DNA of 64,000 nt from Ligula intestinalis (GCA_036362985.1 JAYGXS010000001.1:36804142-36868141), one strand, 5' to 3'. Positions 11,256 to 24,659 are shown, counted from the stretch's first letter. Translations and numbers: made by a program. The notes: generated from the sequence alone by a model not told the origin.

Positions 11256-12238
11256 CAGCATGCGCCCGAGTAAGTGCAACATACCAAAGTGTACCAAAGA
11301 TTGATACTCTTTAGCTAAACGGCATTGACTCAGGTTGTGATACTGATTATCGTGTAGTCTATTCTGAGGATATTTCAGTCATGACATGACGCGGGCTTTT
11401 TAAGAAGCTTCGTCCTGACCACTTACAAAACTTATGTGCTGTAAAAAGTGACTACTTATATAGTATGCGTTTTGGTATGAATTTTGACTGCATTTATAAA
11501 TCCAAATATATTGAATGGAAAACATGCGCGAAAAATATTTTCCTTATGCTCGTATGGTAGAAAATTAAGCCTTCCTTAAATGTTATACTTAAAGAAAAGG
11601 GTATCCTTTCGCCTTAAAAAGTTCTTAAATTGCCAAATAATTTTGAAACCTAATGACTGCTAAACTCGAATTCAAGGTTTGCATACTACGCACTCTGCAC
11701 ATCTAGTTTAGGGAAAAGTACGTTTTCGCATACAGTTTTAGAAAGAAGTCACATAGTTGCAATAGACGTGGACCATGCCGTATACATTGAAGGCAGCATT
11801 AAATAATTGACGGATGCAATGTGTAATGAATGAACACCTCACAATCCTAAAAAGCTCATAATTTGAAACATTTTAAAACCGAAGGATGTACTTTTGCTTA
11901 AGTATAACAATTATAGAAGGCGTAATTTGCTACCAAACGAGTATAAAAAAAAATAATTTTTTCGTGCATTTTTTTTCATAAAATATATTTGAATTTATAA
12001 AGGCAATTAAAATAAATTATATAAAAGTATACTATTTAAGTAGTTAATTTTCCCCTACTTACGTTTTGTTAGTGGTCAGCACAAAGCTCCTTAAAAAGCC
12101 CGCGTCCTATCATGTCTGTTATAACTTCAGATTAGACAACACGATAATCAGTATCACACCTGAGTCAATGCCGTTTAGCGAAAGAGTATCAGTCGTTCGC
12201 ATATGTCAGCATGTCGCACTTATTCTGGCGCGTAATGT
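11256..12238. mobile_element. Tc1/mariner-like MITE, second ~1 kb copy
   Basis: Collinear with 8464-9458 throughout and with matching inverted ends: TTGATACTCTTTAGCTAAACG near 11303 against the inverse around 12176-12195, and CGAGTAAGTGC against GCACTTATTCTGG. Left tip TACAGCATGCGCC and right tip GGCGCGTAATG have drifted, so edges are good to a few bases. No coding capacity; the minus frame at 12189-12473 only overlaps its end. Confidence 0.75.
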
Positions 12239-13345
12239 TTTCTGAAAATTTAAGGTGGTTATGTGCTAAATTCTTAGGAGCACTTATTGCCTTGCTAGTG
12301 ACACACCCTTCGAACGATTGGATGTTTATGAACGATGCATCAATTTTCACTTTTTTGTAGATCACTAAGTTCTTGAGCCTACTTGAAAAAGTTTTATTCG
12401 TCAACAAGCTCAATCGGAGATACGTTTCTCCTGTTCTGTGCAGAGCATGCCTTCCGGCTTCTAACAGCAACAATGCTCATATAAAATGCCCTAATCTACT
12501 TAACCTGTAGGCTATCTTTCTATAAAATACATTAAGACAAAGGCATACCACCCACCTTTACAAGTACTGATAGGCGTTGATAGTTTTTATGGTTCGTTAA
12601 GTACTTACCGCTGGAAAAATTCCTGCTCAATAAAAGGACTTTTCGTCATTTGATTTCATGTTACTTCAAGCTTAAACTAATGTTGAGTGTTTAGATACCC
12701 TTGAAAATCATGGTGTTAATGGGTTTATGAAAGGGAATAGAGAGAAAACCAAGTTTAGTTATTTTCGATCTGTTATTGGAAAAGGAGTTCAAGGAGTTTT
12801 CACATTTTTGAGTCCAGGTTTAAAATAACACCAGCCTTAAAGTTGCCTTTAAGAAACCGGCAATTTTGCTGATTAAATCAATGCTTGTAACTGTCGAAAA
12901 GTTGAAGGGTAAAATGGTAAATGTGAAGACATCTCTAAGACTTTCATACCGTCACTGTGGGTGACCGACAAAAACTTCAATAAATGCTACTTCACAGCAA
13001 CAGCTAGGCACAGGTTACAAATAACGTGTGGAAATAGACATTGAAACTTCCATGATGAAGTCCGAAATCAACAAAAAGTACCTTTTTGGCCTGCGCTTCA
13101 CCGTAAAATTAACCGCACTGCACTGTGTTTCCCGAGTAATTCGTTCAACTCGTATTTTGAAAATATCTAAGTTTTTAATATCACAAGGCTAATTTAGATG
13201 AAAACAGATGTGTTGATAGTTTTTCAAATAAGAATTGGGTTTGACATATCGTTCGCAGCAAGGACTAGCAGCAAGTTATGAAGAGACGAAGCTTGACTTG
13301 AATGCGCATGATCGCAAAGAGATTGCAATCACAGTATTGATTGTA
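12239..13345. other. AT-rich stretch, no gene recognised
   Basis: Nothing recognisable apart from the TA (13344-13345) that forms the left target duplication of the next element. Confidence 0.35.
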
Positions 13346-14909
13346 CAGTAGTCGCCAAGACCCATGAAACGTTCATAATGAAATTTAACCTGGTGATTTA
13401 GCATACATTTAGCAACAATCTTTTGATTCATTCAGTTTAAGAAATGCTGCGGAAGCTTTTTACTTTGTTAAATTGTTATTTAAGTTAAGTTTATTAAAAG
13501 AAATGGCCATAAGTTTTGGAGAAATTGGGCGTAGTCTCATATGGAAGGAATGTCCTATGCTATTATGAAAGAGAGAACCCAACTACACTTTAATGTTGAT
13601 CATATTAAGAAGGAACTCCAAAATAAGTAAATTAGGTATAGAAAATATCCCTTCCAGTAGTGGAAAAGTTTATCCAAAATTGTTCAGTTTTAAGTAAATC
13701 CAAGTTAAACGGACCAAATTTGTTTGCAGTAACAATGAAGATTTGTATTTCAAAGTTACGTTAAGCTACTCTGTGAAGTATTTTTGCATAAAAAGCAGTA
13801 ACAGAAGAGTATTTGTTTGAATGCACCAATGAACCTCAAACGTCTTTCAATAAAAGCCAAATGTCTAAAATGTTCTCGCGAATTTAAGACAAAAAAGGCC
13901 TTATTGAATATAATTCGTGAAGAAATAAAGGTTTTTGTATACATTTTGTTCCTTTTTTGCTTTATTAAGAAAAGGAACAGACGAAAGTACAATAATACGT
14001 TCAAAAATGGCAATGTATATGGCCAGTTTTTTTTAATTCCCCAGTTTATAACTGAATATGAAATTAATATACTCATGTGGAATATAATCCATCATAAAGT
14101 GAACAGAAAGACCTTTCAGCTTCAGTCAAATTGAATCGTTTATCTTCAGGAAACTTCAATAAATTCTCAAAAGTATCAAATTTCATTGTGACATTACGTT
14201 GGTAAAAGTAAATATACGCAGAAGTTCGTAAGCCGAATACCTAATCACAGCATTTTCGAAGAGGTTACCTTTTATGGAAAGTTTTTTATTAATCTTAGGA
14301 ATAGTAGTTTCACAACTCCAGTGCGGACAAGATTTACCCTCCAAAATGTGTTTTGCTGTTTTTAGGCATTTCTGTATATCAAAAACGTTGCCACATTCAT
14401 TAAAACTAATATCAAAAAACACTTTATTGCTGTAAATGCTCTTTATATCTACCTTATTCAAAAGGTTTTGTTGTAAACGTCGAAAAAATGCAGAATTTAT
14501 AAATTTATCAAATAAGACAGTATAAAGAAGGAAGATTATGACACACTTTTGTTAATGACATTCAAGAAATACTTATCCAGTAAGATTAAAGTTAATTGGG
14601 TATCTTGACTAAAGAAAAATTGTTCTTTTATTTAAAAAGTGGTTTCTTAAAGCTTTCAATTTCACACAATATCATAATTTATTGTTCAAATTTATAGCTC
14701 TTTTTACGTCTCGAAAATCACGGGATTATTGAGAAAATTTTATTTTTTTTTACAAAACTTAGTAATTCCTATAATTTTTTTAAGTATCTTATATGCCGGA
14801 TGCAGGTTAATAGTATTTTTCCTCTTTTTAAATGCATTCACATTGGTATTCGAGTAATGATCAAACTTATACAAAGTTATGAAAATTGCATGGTCTGTGG
14901 CGACTACTG
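13346..14909 (+). mobile_element. Tc1/mariner-like non-autonomous element, reference copy B (1564 bp)
   Basis: Best preserved of four copies in the window. The left end is CAGTAGTCGCCAAGACCCAT, followed by GAAACGTTCAT. The right end read inward is CAGTAGTCGCCACAGACCAT, then GCAATTTTCAT. Inverted repeats are therefore about 30 bp, flanked by TA on both sides. The interior is ~70% AT with only short frames (13756-14461) and no DDE/D motif. Copies A (1981), C (16539) and D (28916) are collinear with it and in the same orientation. Confidence 0.85.
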
Positions 14910-14911
14910 TA

Positions 14912-16538
14912 AAATGCCAAAAACGTTCACCATGACCGTTATTAACATCGACGTCAATAAACCATCTTCCTTTAATAATCATCCCTTTTTATGAAAGATA
15001 ATGGGTTCAGCGTAAAATGTAGCTGAGAATTCTGTACTCTGGATGCATTTTAATGGCAAGCATTTGGAGGTGAGTGAAACTAAAGAACGAATGTCCTGGA
15101 TTTATAGCTCGTAAGCGACTTCGATATCTTAAAACTGAGCAAGTCTCTTTCTTATCTTAGAACCTTTTTTGAAACAGCGTACTTTGCTTAAATGGGCAGT
15201 TTTTGGTTTTTGTACATTGTTCTTTGCCCTGCATTTTCACCTTGAAGCAGCGTTTCATCAACATTACAAGAAAACGTTTTTCATTTCAAGTCAGTGGTTA
15301 CTGGTTGTAATTAGAAGATATGTTAAGATCGAATTGAGCGGAAGCATTGCACGAACAGATGATCATTATCTAAGTTTGATGCAATAAGCTTTGTTTTGTT
15401 TTTACTTGCTCCTTCTAATCCTTTATAAGCTTGTGATTTCCTGCAACTCACTTCCCTTTTAAAATATCCATACCCTAAACGGTTTTTTCTTTAGATACTT
15501 GGACGAATACTAAAGGGAGGTTGCTTATGAAATGTCAGGCGTGTAGCCTCTAGTAACTTATCATATTTGCAAAGCAAACGTAGATATCCTATTTCCTAAT
15601 TCCTTTTCGTTCATCCTTCAGTCTTACTGTATATCAGCACTGCATTACGATAATCCCTGACATAAAATATACTTACAATGCTCACTTTAAGTATTAACTC
15701 CAAAACTTAATAAATCTACGCCACTTCTAGTGCGCATGCATGCATCATTAAGTGCCCAGCCAAGGCTGTTGTGGGGGTTGGCTATAACTCTTTCCTGACT
15801 GATAGAACTTATCACAGATCCTATTTGCACATTTCCTGTCAAGCGTGTTTGTCTCTTGAGTCGATGTGCAGGACAAAACTATGAATGCACCGGAGAAAAC
15901 TTATCTAGAAATATCCCAATGCCTGGAGAAATATGCACAGTAGATTGGCAAACTCGTAAAATTTCGTGGTTTCGACAAGAAAGTTAATTTTGTGCGAACT
16001 CGCAGCATGCACCGTGCCCCCAAGTTTTACGGCGGTAAACCGGGTACAATAAGTAAAAAGACATGGGTTTGTTGAAAAATTTCTACTAATCAACATAAAA
16101 GTATTGACTTTTCACTAAGAACCTGAAATTGGCATACTGGCTATATTACAGGTAACTGATCCAATGGTAAATATAAATGTGTGAAGATATCTTATAAAAA
16201 GAAAGTAAGCTTCGTCTACACATAAAATGCTATGGTTACGACTTCACCTGGCAATTCTTATTAGGTTAGAGCAATTTTCACGTTTGCGGAATTCGGGGCT
16301 TTTCGAAAAGCGTTAGCATTCCTAAGCAAAGACAAGTTATTTTTCCTTTTTTCCTTCAAGCTTTACATTTGCTTAAGTTTTTTTCATTCCTATTTTAAAT
16401 TTTTGATACATTTATTGGTGTTAGTTTGTGACTGTTTAACAATCTACCGTAAATTTCGGCATTTTGCAGTAGATAGATCACATACTAGCAGCCCTTCATA
16501 TCCGGGCGCCTTCTACCATGCTACGTCTCCCACGCATA
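14912..16538. other. AT-rich stretch, no gene recognised
   Basis: Small frames at 15169-15387 and 15905-16096 have no motif or splice support. No element ends found. Confidence 0.35.
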
Positions 16539-18580
16539 TATCGCATTCGGTAAAGACAGTGCAACTATCATAGAGAAATTTGACCTGGTACTTAAGCATA
16601 TATTTGGTCACACTATTTGATACAGTGAGTGGATTTAATGCTGCGGAAGCATTTTAGTTAGGAAAATCACCATCTTAGTTAGGTTTATTAAGAAAAATTG
16701 CCATTAATTATGACGAAATTTGGAGAAGTCTCGTTTCGAAGGAATTTCCTTTGCTTTTACAAAAGACAGAACCAAACTGCTCATTATGATTGATTATATT
16801 ATGAAGGAAACCCAAAATAAGTTAAATAGGTAAAGGACGTACCCCTTTTAGAACTGGAGCTTTTTTGTCCAAATTTGTGCAGATTCAAATGCAGCCAAAT
16901 TGAAGATATCGTTTTTATTTGTAGAAATCAGAAAGATGCATATTTAAATGATGTTTAGCTGACTAGTGAGGTTTAGTCACACAAAATGCGGTAACAAAAA
17001 GGTTTAATCACATTTTGCTTAACCGCACCACTGACCATGGCGCTTAAGCAAAGAGTCCGCATATTTTACCGCAAAGGTAATGCAAAGCAGGCCTTATTGA
17101 ATGCACGTCCTATAGAAATATACTTTTTGTAAACTAAACGTTCCGCTTGTGGGTCATTTAGAAACAAAACAGACAGAAGAATAATAAGTATTTCAAAAAA
17201 TGGCCATATATGGCCTGCTTTTTGAATTCATAAGCTTATAACGGATCGTGGAATTAATCCACTTATGCGAAATATAATCCATTATAAAGAGGAAAGCTCG
17301 TTATTTTATTTCCAGTCAATTTAAATCGTTTATCTTCAGGTATATGAAAGCAATTATCTAAAGTCTCCAACTTTATTTTGACATTCCCTTGGAAAAAGTT
17401 AATATATACAGAAATTCGTCAGCGGAATATCTACTTAAAGCACCTATTAAAAATATGAACTATATGAGAAAGTTTTTTATTAAGATTAGGAATGTGTTAG
17501 TTTGACCATCGCAAGCGAAGATGTCCAAGCTTAGGAAAAACAATATCTAAATTACCTTGCAGAGGTTCTGTACATTCGACACAGTGGGTTGCTATTTTGA
17601 GACATTTCAGAATATGATCAACACAGCTATCATTATAAGAACTCATATATAAAAAAACTTTCTTTCGGTAAATTTTCTTTATATATCTTATCTTAAATGT
17701 TTCCATGTAAACGTCGAACAGAGGCGCCATTTATCAATAAAACACTGAAAACGAGGAAAATGAGGACAGACTCTATTGGACGATATTCAATAAATAGTTA
17801 TCCACTAACAGTAATCTGTTTAAAAAATATTTGACAAAAGAAAAGTTCTTGTTATATAAAGAACCTGGTACCGTTAACTTTTTAAGATAAATATCATATT
17901 AAAATTTGTTTTCTAAATCATAGCTGGTTTTACATCCACGGGACGTGGGGATTATTGGGAAAATTTTATTTTTCATAACAAACACTTGATACTTCTTACA
18001 CTTCCTTCAAGTTTTAAATATGCCCAATTCTGTTTATTATTATTTCTAAGGGCAACAGTATCTTATGTAGCCCCACTCATTAATTCCTATAACCTGCATG
18101 TTTTCCTACGAAAACGGTGTTTATCGGGATTTATGGGCGGGAAATTAGGACATGCAGTGGAATATACTTTAATAAATGCTAAATGCATTTTTATTTTACT
18201 GCATTTAGAATTGATGTTGATTTATATGTGTAGATTTTCCTTATCTTTATTATTATGTAACTTAGTGCGAAAAAGCCAGATTATCAAACTGCAGGTTTCT
18301 GGAATTTTCCGCGGGAAGCAACTTTGAATAAATTTTTTTCCCTCTACGCTTACTTCTAAAAATTTCCTTCACTGCATATCCTATTTCCCCTTTCCACAAA
18401 ACTCTATAACCACCGTTTTCGCAGGACACAATTCTGGGGCTAGGGGTATATGAGTGGGGCTGCATAAGCTTCTTCTGCCTTTCTAAGTTTTCCTAAGTGC
18501 ATTCACACCGGTATGCGAGTAGTAATCAAACATTTACAAAAATGCGAAATTTGCACCGTTTTTGGCGCATACTTTCTATA
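16539..18580 (+). mobile_element. Tc1/mariner-like non-autonomous element, copy C, interrupted
   Basis: Collinear with copy B from about GGTAAAGACAGTGCAACTAT to GGTATGCGAGTAGTAATCAAA near 18510. Both tips are eroded. It is split at 18050 by the 429-bp hAT-like MITE, after which homology resumes at 18488 (CCTAAGTGCATTCACACCGG). Order of events: copy C inserted first, the MITE later. Confidence 0.7.
18051..18479. mobile_element. hAT-like MITE, intact 429-bp copy
   Basis: Tips GGCAACAGTATCTTATG and CATAAGCTTCTTCTGCC are inverted repeats extending about 70 bases, through GTAGCCCCACTCAT and CGAAAACGGTG. An exact 8-bp duplication TTTCTAAG lies at 18043-18050 and 18480-18487. It is shorter than the ~577-bp relatives, mostly through loss of the GC-rich core, of which only a CCGCGGGAAGCAACTT-like piece remains near 18310. 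The apparent frame 17986-18327 is read-through. Confidence 0.88.
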
Positions 18581-19930
18581 CACGCATTTATCTGGGACAG
18601 ACTCTCATTTTCGGCCAATCCTAGTTCTCCAAACGATACGACTTAGGCAGGTCTTTGCTCCGGGTGCCGTGACAGCCCAAATCTCGAGATGTTGGCTGTC
18701 GTGGCGCCGAACGTCGCCAGAACTCATCAGGCTGCCAGGCTGTTACGATCTGCGGCAACAATAATGTTGGCCGAGGTTTCTAGATATCCCTAGTTCCAGG
18801 ATTCTTTATTATGGAAGTGGTGTTAATGGGGGTCTATGGTTGGTTCATGTCACAGGAGAGAAGAAATATATCAAAGAAAGACAGCAGAAGTTGACGAAGA
18901 AGGACTTAAATAGTAGCAATCAGACGCCTTAGCCATACACTTGACGAAGCCTGCCTTTCATCAAGAACGTGTCTGAAAACGTTGACAGACGCCTGAGTAA
19001 GCATAATATTGGGGGGGCTTTTAGCCAACGACGACTTTACGCAGCCCAGTGGTATACCCCAAGGATGGGGCAAAATATTTTTATAAAAAAGAAGGTATAT
19101 AAAAGATCCCGTGTGCAGTGTGTGATGCCGTTTATTGCGGTCAGACCGGAAAATCCACCTCTGTGCGAATCCACGAACATTAGCTGGCAGTCTCGTCTTT
19201 ACGAGACCACTTGTCTCAAGTCACCATGTACACCCTAGATACCGGGCACACCTTCGCGTGGGACTAAACCCGTATTGTCGGTGCCTGCCCTTTCATGAAA
19301 GACCGAGAATTCTTCAATGTAGTGCACTCGGACGAAATATGCATCAATAGGCATCAAGGAGCAATGTGCGCGACGCGAGCCGATACGAACAGGTCGCAGC
19401 AACAGCGACCAGGCGCAATCGCCACGCCACGCCATTATTTATTTTCTCAAACCCTCTTTATGTTAGCTGTTTTTCGGCACTCTCACTTTACTCTGCTTCC
19501 GAAGACGAGCTGGGGCCCCAGTCTTGAAAATCTGCGCAATAAACCTTCTTTCCCAAAGATAAGCTCTGAATTCAAAAGATAGACCTACAAAAGCAACAAC
19601 TTATATGAAATACTTAGCTTCTGATGCATTTGGACAGATATTGTGATACGATAAGCCAAAAAAGCAACCACATGTCGCTTAAAAATTTAACTAACTCAAA
19701 TCATATCTAAAAATTCAACAATAAACTAAAACTAATGAAAATAAATGCAACTGCAGGGCACTAATGATTTCCATGTTGGTGGATACAGTTCGGCCATCGT
19801 TTTCGACGACATCCACTGCCAGCTTCAAAGCTTTGAAGCACGCGGTGCCTGCAGTTGATTATTGTGAAGGTAAACTTGCCTAGTCTACCCCACTCTCTTA
19901 CCACCCCCGCACAGGGAACTGGTTGTCAAG
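18581..19930. other. Transition from AT-rich to GC-richer DNA, no gene recognised
   Basis: Base composition rises clearly from about 18.6 kb. Several overlapping frames of 60-95 codons occur, as expected at higher GC; none has a motif I can name. Confidence 0.35.
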
Positions 19931-20880
19931 ACAGAGTCAACAAGGCCGAAAATGCGGGAGGGGAGCAGACGGCAAACACTCAGCACGCGTACTTAACATC
20001 ACATCTCGCGCTATAAAGGCCGCATTAAGAAGAGGCTATTGCATCTTACTCTCAGCCGGCAGACAGCCACACCAAACAACAAGACACACTGAAGCGACTG
20101 CGGTGTCCGAGTTAATGCGCCAGCTGGCAACCCTCCAAGCCACGACTTTTAGCCCACCGCGATAGATTCAACCGCATCAGATTTATCATTGTGAGGGGAG
20201 AAACGCGCCGAGGGTCGACCTCACTCTCTCACCCACCGCCTGGTGACATTGCTGCAGAGAACGCGTCATTACGCACACACACACACACGACAGTTCCCCC
20301 GTCGATTTCGACGATGGGCACCACGCGCTCTAACAAGCCGCAGCAAACGCTGAAGCAAGCCGCACCATACACAGAGGCAAACTGGGCAGGCAACACGAAA
20401 GCGACAGCAAGCAGGAGCAACGCAGAGAACTGGCACGAGAGAAAACAGGAGTTTAGGCAGACTCGCGCAGAGTCTACCCACTCACTTGCCACTCCCACCT
20501 CCGTATCCGGTGTAAAGACACAGTCAATAAGACGGGGCATGAGGGAGGGTGAAGATGGCTGGCGCGGTAATCATTCGACACGCGCACACTTGACACAGCC
20601 ATCTCGCTAGGTATGCTCCCGGCTGCGTGGGTGCCATAAAGGCCACATTAAGAGGGAGCCATTGCAGCCTGACTCTCAGTCCTCCCTCTCCTCTTATACG
20701 CACACACAGACAGACGCGTACAAAGGGAGCAGCAACGTAGGGGGTCCGAGTTTTCCCGTCAGTTGGCAAAACCACCAAGCCACGACTTTTAGCCCACCAC
20801 GATAGATTCAACCGCATCAAATTTATTATAGTAAGGAAAGAAACGCGCCGAGGGTCGACCTCACTCTCTCACCCACCGCC
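19931..20880. repeat. GC-rich direct duplication, period about 641 bp
   Basis: About 19950-20240 and 20530-20880 repeat the same blocks in order: CATCTCGC, CATAAAGGCC(G/A)CATTAAGA, GACTCTCAG-like, CAAGCCACGACTTTTAGCCC, GATAGATTCAACCGCATCA and GAGGGTCGACCTCACTCTCT. GATAGATTCAACC falls at about 20161 and 20802. The 139-codon frame at 20191-20610 and its antisense frames arise inside this repeat. A CA-dinucleotide run is at 20272-20287. Confidence 0.7.
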
Positions 20881-20929
20881 AGCAACAGGCAACCGCCCAG
20901 CTGTCGGCCGCCTGCGTTGGGATGAGCAC

Positions 20930-21175
20930 AACCCTGAAAAGATGAGCATGGTAGAGCAGGTTTTACAAGGGAAGAAGAAGAGAGATAGGGAGAGGGGGAA
21001 TGAGAGAAGAAACGAGTGAGAAGGAGAAGGAGAGCGAAAGGCAATAGCGAGGAAATGAAGGAAGAGAGAAGGAGAAAATAGAAAAGGAGCGAACAGGAAA
21101 CGAGAGAGGAAGCAGGAAGGGCGAAACGGAAGTAAAACGCGAAGATAAAGGTCGAGAACAAGAACGAAAGAAGAA
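20930..21175 (+). repeat. Purine-rich (A/G) tract, about 245 bases
   Basis: The plus strand is almost all A and G (AGGAGAAGGAGAGCGAAAGG and similar) with few pyrimidines. The antisense frame 20826-21188 reads as low-complexity Ser/Leu/Phe and is not a gene. Confidence 0.65.
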
Positions 21176-21189
21176 GAACTCCGCTCACC

Positions 21190-22757
21190 TTGCAGCGGAG
21201 AATCTTCAGGGACTGTTATGGCCTCACGATTGAGTGGCTTGCATTGGTGAGCTGGAGGTGCTTATATTAAAAAGGTGAGTGCAGTAATAGTGTGAGAAAT
21301 ACTTGTAGTAAAAGAGTTAAAGTGCTGCAATGGAAAACGCGGAGAAGCTAGCAGAACTGTTGCCACCTGCGTGGAGATACGAAGTTGCTATTGAAGGAAA
21401 TACGATTCTAGGTACTTAGGAATGCCAGAACAGGTGGTGTCAGGGTGCAGTAGTGTGAGTGATGTATCAGGCTGAGTCTTCAAACAATGATACTCAGCTG
21501 GTCACGGCCAGACAAGGGTGTTTAAGTCGTTGATCCAACTCGCTTAGCACTCTGTACGCCCCCTCCCCTCGTGAATGCAGTAACAAGCATAACTATGCCT
21601 ACTTAAATGCACATTGTATTTATCTAAGTATAGTATACTAACACACTTGAGCCACTTAACAATTACCTGATGTGTCCTCCATTCATTCCGTAAGGATAAA
21701 AATATCCTCCTAGCTGACTTGTAGCTCATCATTTTCCTGTTCGAAGTCAAGCCTAACTATCGTAGTGACTTCCGTCTTGCTATCAGCATAGGTTGGTGTA
21801 CATCACTGGCATGTGTATGAATATTCCGAATTTCAGTCTTTTTTTAGTTTCCCTCTAAAACTTGGATATGCAGCCTCTGGCTAAGATATCAGTTAATTAA
21901 AACAGTGTTTGTTCGGCAGAATTTTGAACAAGGCAAAGAGACTAGCAGAATTTATTGACTTCATGCAATTTTGTGACCTCATCTTCAGCTGCAACCGGCC
22001 ATTTCCTATTAATAAGATAAATTTTGCTGTACAATTAAGTATCGGCCTATAAGGGTGAAAGTTGATAGGTAAATAGAGAAGGAGGTATTATTATTAGGTG
22101 TGGGTGCGTAGTAAGGGGCAGTGGTGGCACAGTTAATTGATCTTATTAATAGGCAATGACCGTTTGCAGGTGAATAAGAGGTCACGAAATTATATGACGC
22201 CAATAATTTGTGCTAGACTCGTGGGCTTTGCCTTGTTTAAGAGATCAGTGCTCACTGATTTCGAATGAGCTAGCGATTTCCGACTCAGTGTTCCGTTTGG
22301 TCAGACACGATATGTGCACTGAACTTTGGCGCAAGGCCATCGATAATTCCGGAGTGGCGGGTATATGCGCATTTTAGGGAAGAAATGATTTGTTCTTAAA
22401 GATGTCAAAAGTTGCAAATAATATTTGCGTTACCTGCCTTTTTACTGCAATGGGAACCCCCAGTACTACCAGTGCCCTTGCGCTTTATGCTAAGAAATGG
22501 TCATATTTCAGACTTTCAGCCCTAAATCCAGTATTATCCTTAGTCCTACCTTGATTCCTTATTTCCGCTGACCGTAAGAACATCCCCCTGTCTTCTCTGG
22601 GCATCGCAACCAACATCCTACACGCGCTGGCGCCCGCATTCAGGAGACGAGGAAAATGCCAGATGCTTAATCACACCCACCCATCAACCCCCTTTCTCTC
22701 CCACTCCCCCCCCCTTCCCCTAACCTGACGGTCATTTAAATACTGCAACTAACTAAC
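21190..22757. other. No gene recognised
   Basis: Minor frames only (21544-21750, 22009-22203). A C-rich run is at 22703-22716. Confidence 0.35.
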
Positions 22758-22759
22758 CA

Positions 22760-23041
22760 TTTTTATTCTCCATATCACTGTATCGGCCTAATGGTTACCT
22801 ACTGAAAATAATTGTTTGCCAATATGACTTTTCAATCGCTAAATGGGAATTTTCGCAGAACGTTTCCCATTCCTTACATCGGACGATAGTTCTGGCGGTG
22901 GTGGGCATATTCTTTGATTAAAAAGTCGGATTGGCAAACAATTGCTTTTAGTCATTCCTCATCAGGTCGGTACAGTGACATGGAGAATAAAAATAGTGAG
23001 TCATTCATCATCAGGCCAGTACATGACATGGGAATAAAAAT
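22760..23041. mobile_element. Foldback MITE-like element with a partial duplicate of its right arm
   Basis: Left arm 22760-22830 (TTTTATTCTCCATATCACTG ... AATTGTTTGCCAA) is inverted at 22928-23001 (TTGGCAAACAATTGC ... GTGACATGGAGAATAAAAAT). A third, shorter piece at 23001-23041 repeats CATCATCAGGCCAGTAC...ATGGGAATAAAAAT. The spacer is ~100 bp. No coding capacity. Confidence 0.65.
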
Positions 23042-24360
23042 TATTAGATAAGTGATGAACAGTTCAAACTTTAAAAGACCTTCAGAGGTATTGCAAATAT
23101 TTTTCAGGCATCTTCGTTTGCTTATAATTCATTTAACTTCAAACTCCCAAAAGGAGCTAGCAAGATGAATTTGGTGGGAGGCCAATAAAAATACTTAGCA
23201 GGAAAAGACACCTGTTCGAACGACTGATTTCAAACATGCGTCAGTAAGCCAATACGCCCACGTAGATATTTCAGTTGGCTGAGTACATGAATTGTTCAAA
23301 AGTGGTGAATTTTAAATGAAGGAATGAAATGGGCGATCGTCGGGATTAGGTACGAGTGTCTGTTTGGAATTGTGGATTAAAAGTGAACAAAGAATAGTCG
23401 CTGGGAGTCGCGAACGTTTTATAAGCCTGCATTGGGTCTGAAATAATCAGTTTAGGAGAATATATTTTGGTCACGTATGTGCATAAATATTACGTGTTGG
23501 ACAGAACTGTAAGAAGCTCACCGTACTACAGGTGGGAGTACATAATTCCCTGTCCTAAATGTAACATTAACGCAGGCGTTAGCTTTAACCATAAAACTAA
23601 CACTCCTAGCCTGCACCTCTCCTGGAAGTTAGTGCAAAGCCACCCCTACTGCGGGGAGGGGGCAATATTCATACCAAGGTCCTACCGAATAGAATTCAGT
23701 AGCCCTGAACCTCCCATACACTCTTCTTTTGTCTTTATGACTTAAAGCAAACTTGGCACTTAGTATCCAGGTTCAAATAAGCAGGTGTGGCGGACGGCCA
23801 CAATGCCTGTTCCCCCTCCGGTCTCCAAGGGCCGCTGCTCCAGAGTCATGTGTCGCTATAAACAACTGCTACAAAGCTTTCGTCCACTGGCACCTCGAGG
23901 CTTAACCTCGCAACTACTTCCGGCTAACCAATAATAACTGCGCTAGCGTCCCCTTTTCTTAGGCTTTCCGACGGCCCCTACATTTGACCTCAGCTTATTC
24001 AGCCACACACATACGTGCGCACACACCCGCGCATACACGTGCATCCAAGTAAGCACGCCTGCCTAAGGACCACTTACCACGCCAATTCTCTGACCAACGC
24101 AGCAGGGGGCCTTTGCAGGCGACACACCCTCGGGTAATTGCAACACACCAATAGCAGAACACTTGAACCTGCTCTTCTTAGGCAGCTGCCACCACTGTCT
24201 CGTGCTCCCTCAAGTCTGGCTGGAAGCAGTGAACACTAGCCTTGGCCTCGCCAGTGGCCACTGCTACCTGAGACAGCAATTGGGAGTTCTGTACACGATA
24301 AAACAATCTCTCTGTTGACTCTTGCCTTTCCCCTCCAACCTGGGATTTGACCTGATGATT
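23042..24360. other. No gene recognised
   Basis: The frame 23467-23745 has no motif. Around 24005-24045 is an alternating CA/CG-rich run. Confidence 0.35.
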
Positions 24361-24410
24361 GTAGGTATTCAGAAAACAAAGATGCGATCACTGGAACAAC
24401 AGATTTATTT

Positions 24411-24460
24411 GCCTGATGTTTCGGATTCCGTCGGGAATCCTTAGTCATGGGTAATTGTAA
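24411..24460 (-). ncRNA. Degenerate hammerhead motif (Penelope type)
   Basis: Minus strand: perfect stem II GGATTCC-CGAC-GGAATCC followed by GAAAC and ATCAGG. The CTGATGA position reads CATGACTAA, so the catalytic core is broken. Confidence 0.5.
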
Positions 24461-24659
24461 ACAGGTCTGAGACATGCGCAGATAAGGGGTCTTGTGCCAG
24501 AATCGGATCTGCGCAAAAGTAGAAGACTCCCGAAGGGCAAATATTTCCCACCGTCGGGTCGATCGGAGCGCATCGCGCTCAAATAGATTGCCAATAGTAG
24601 CGAATATTTGAGTCACAGGAAGCAGTTCAGAAGACGAAGATGCGATCACTGGAACAAGA

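Noticed and set aside
20191..20610. 139-codon plus frame and its antisense frames
   Set aside because: Lies across the GC-rich 641-bp duplication. Composition follows GC bias, several frames are open at once, and there is no motif or splice support.
22965..23000. CTGATGA on the minus strand in the foldback element
   Set aside because: No GAAA at a suitable distance and no stem II.
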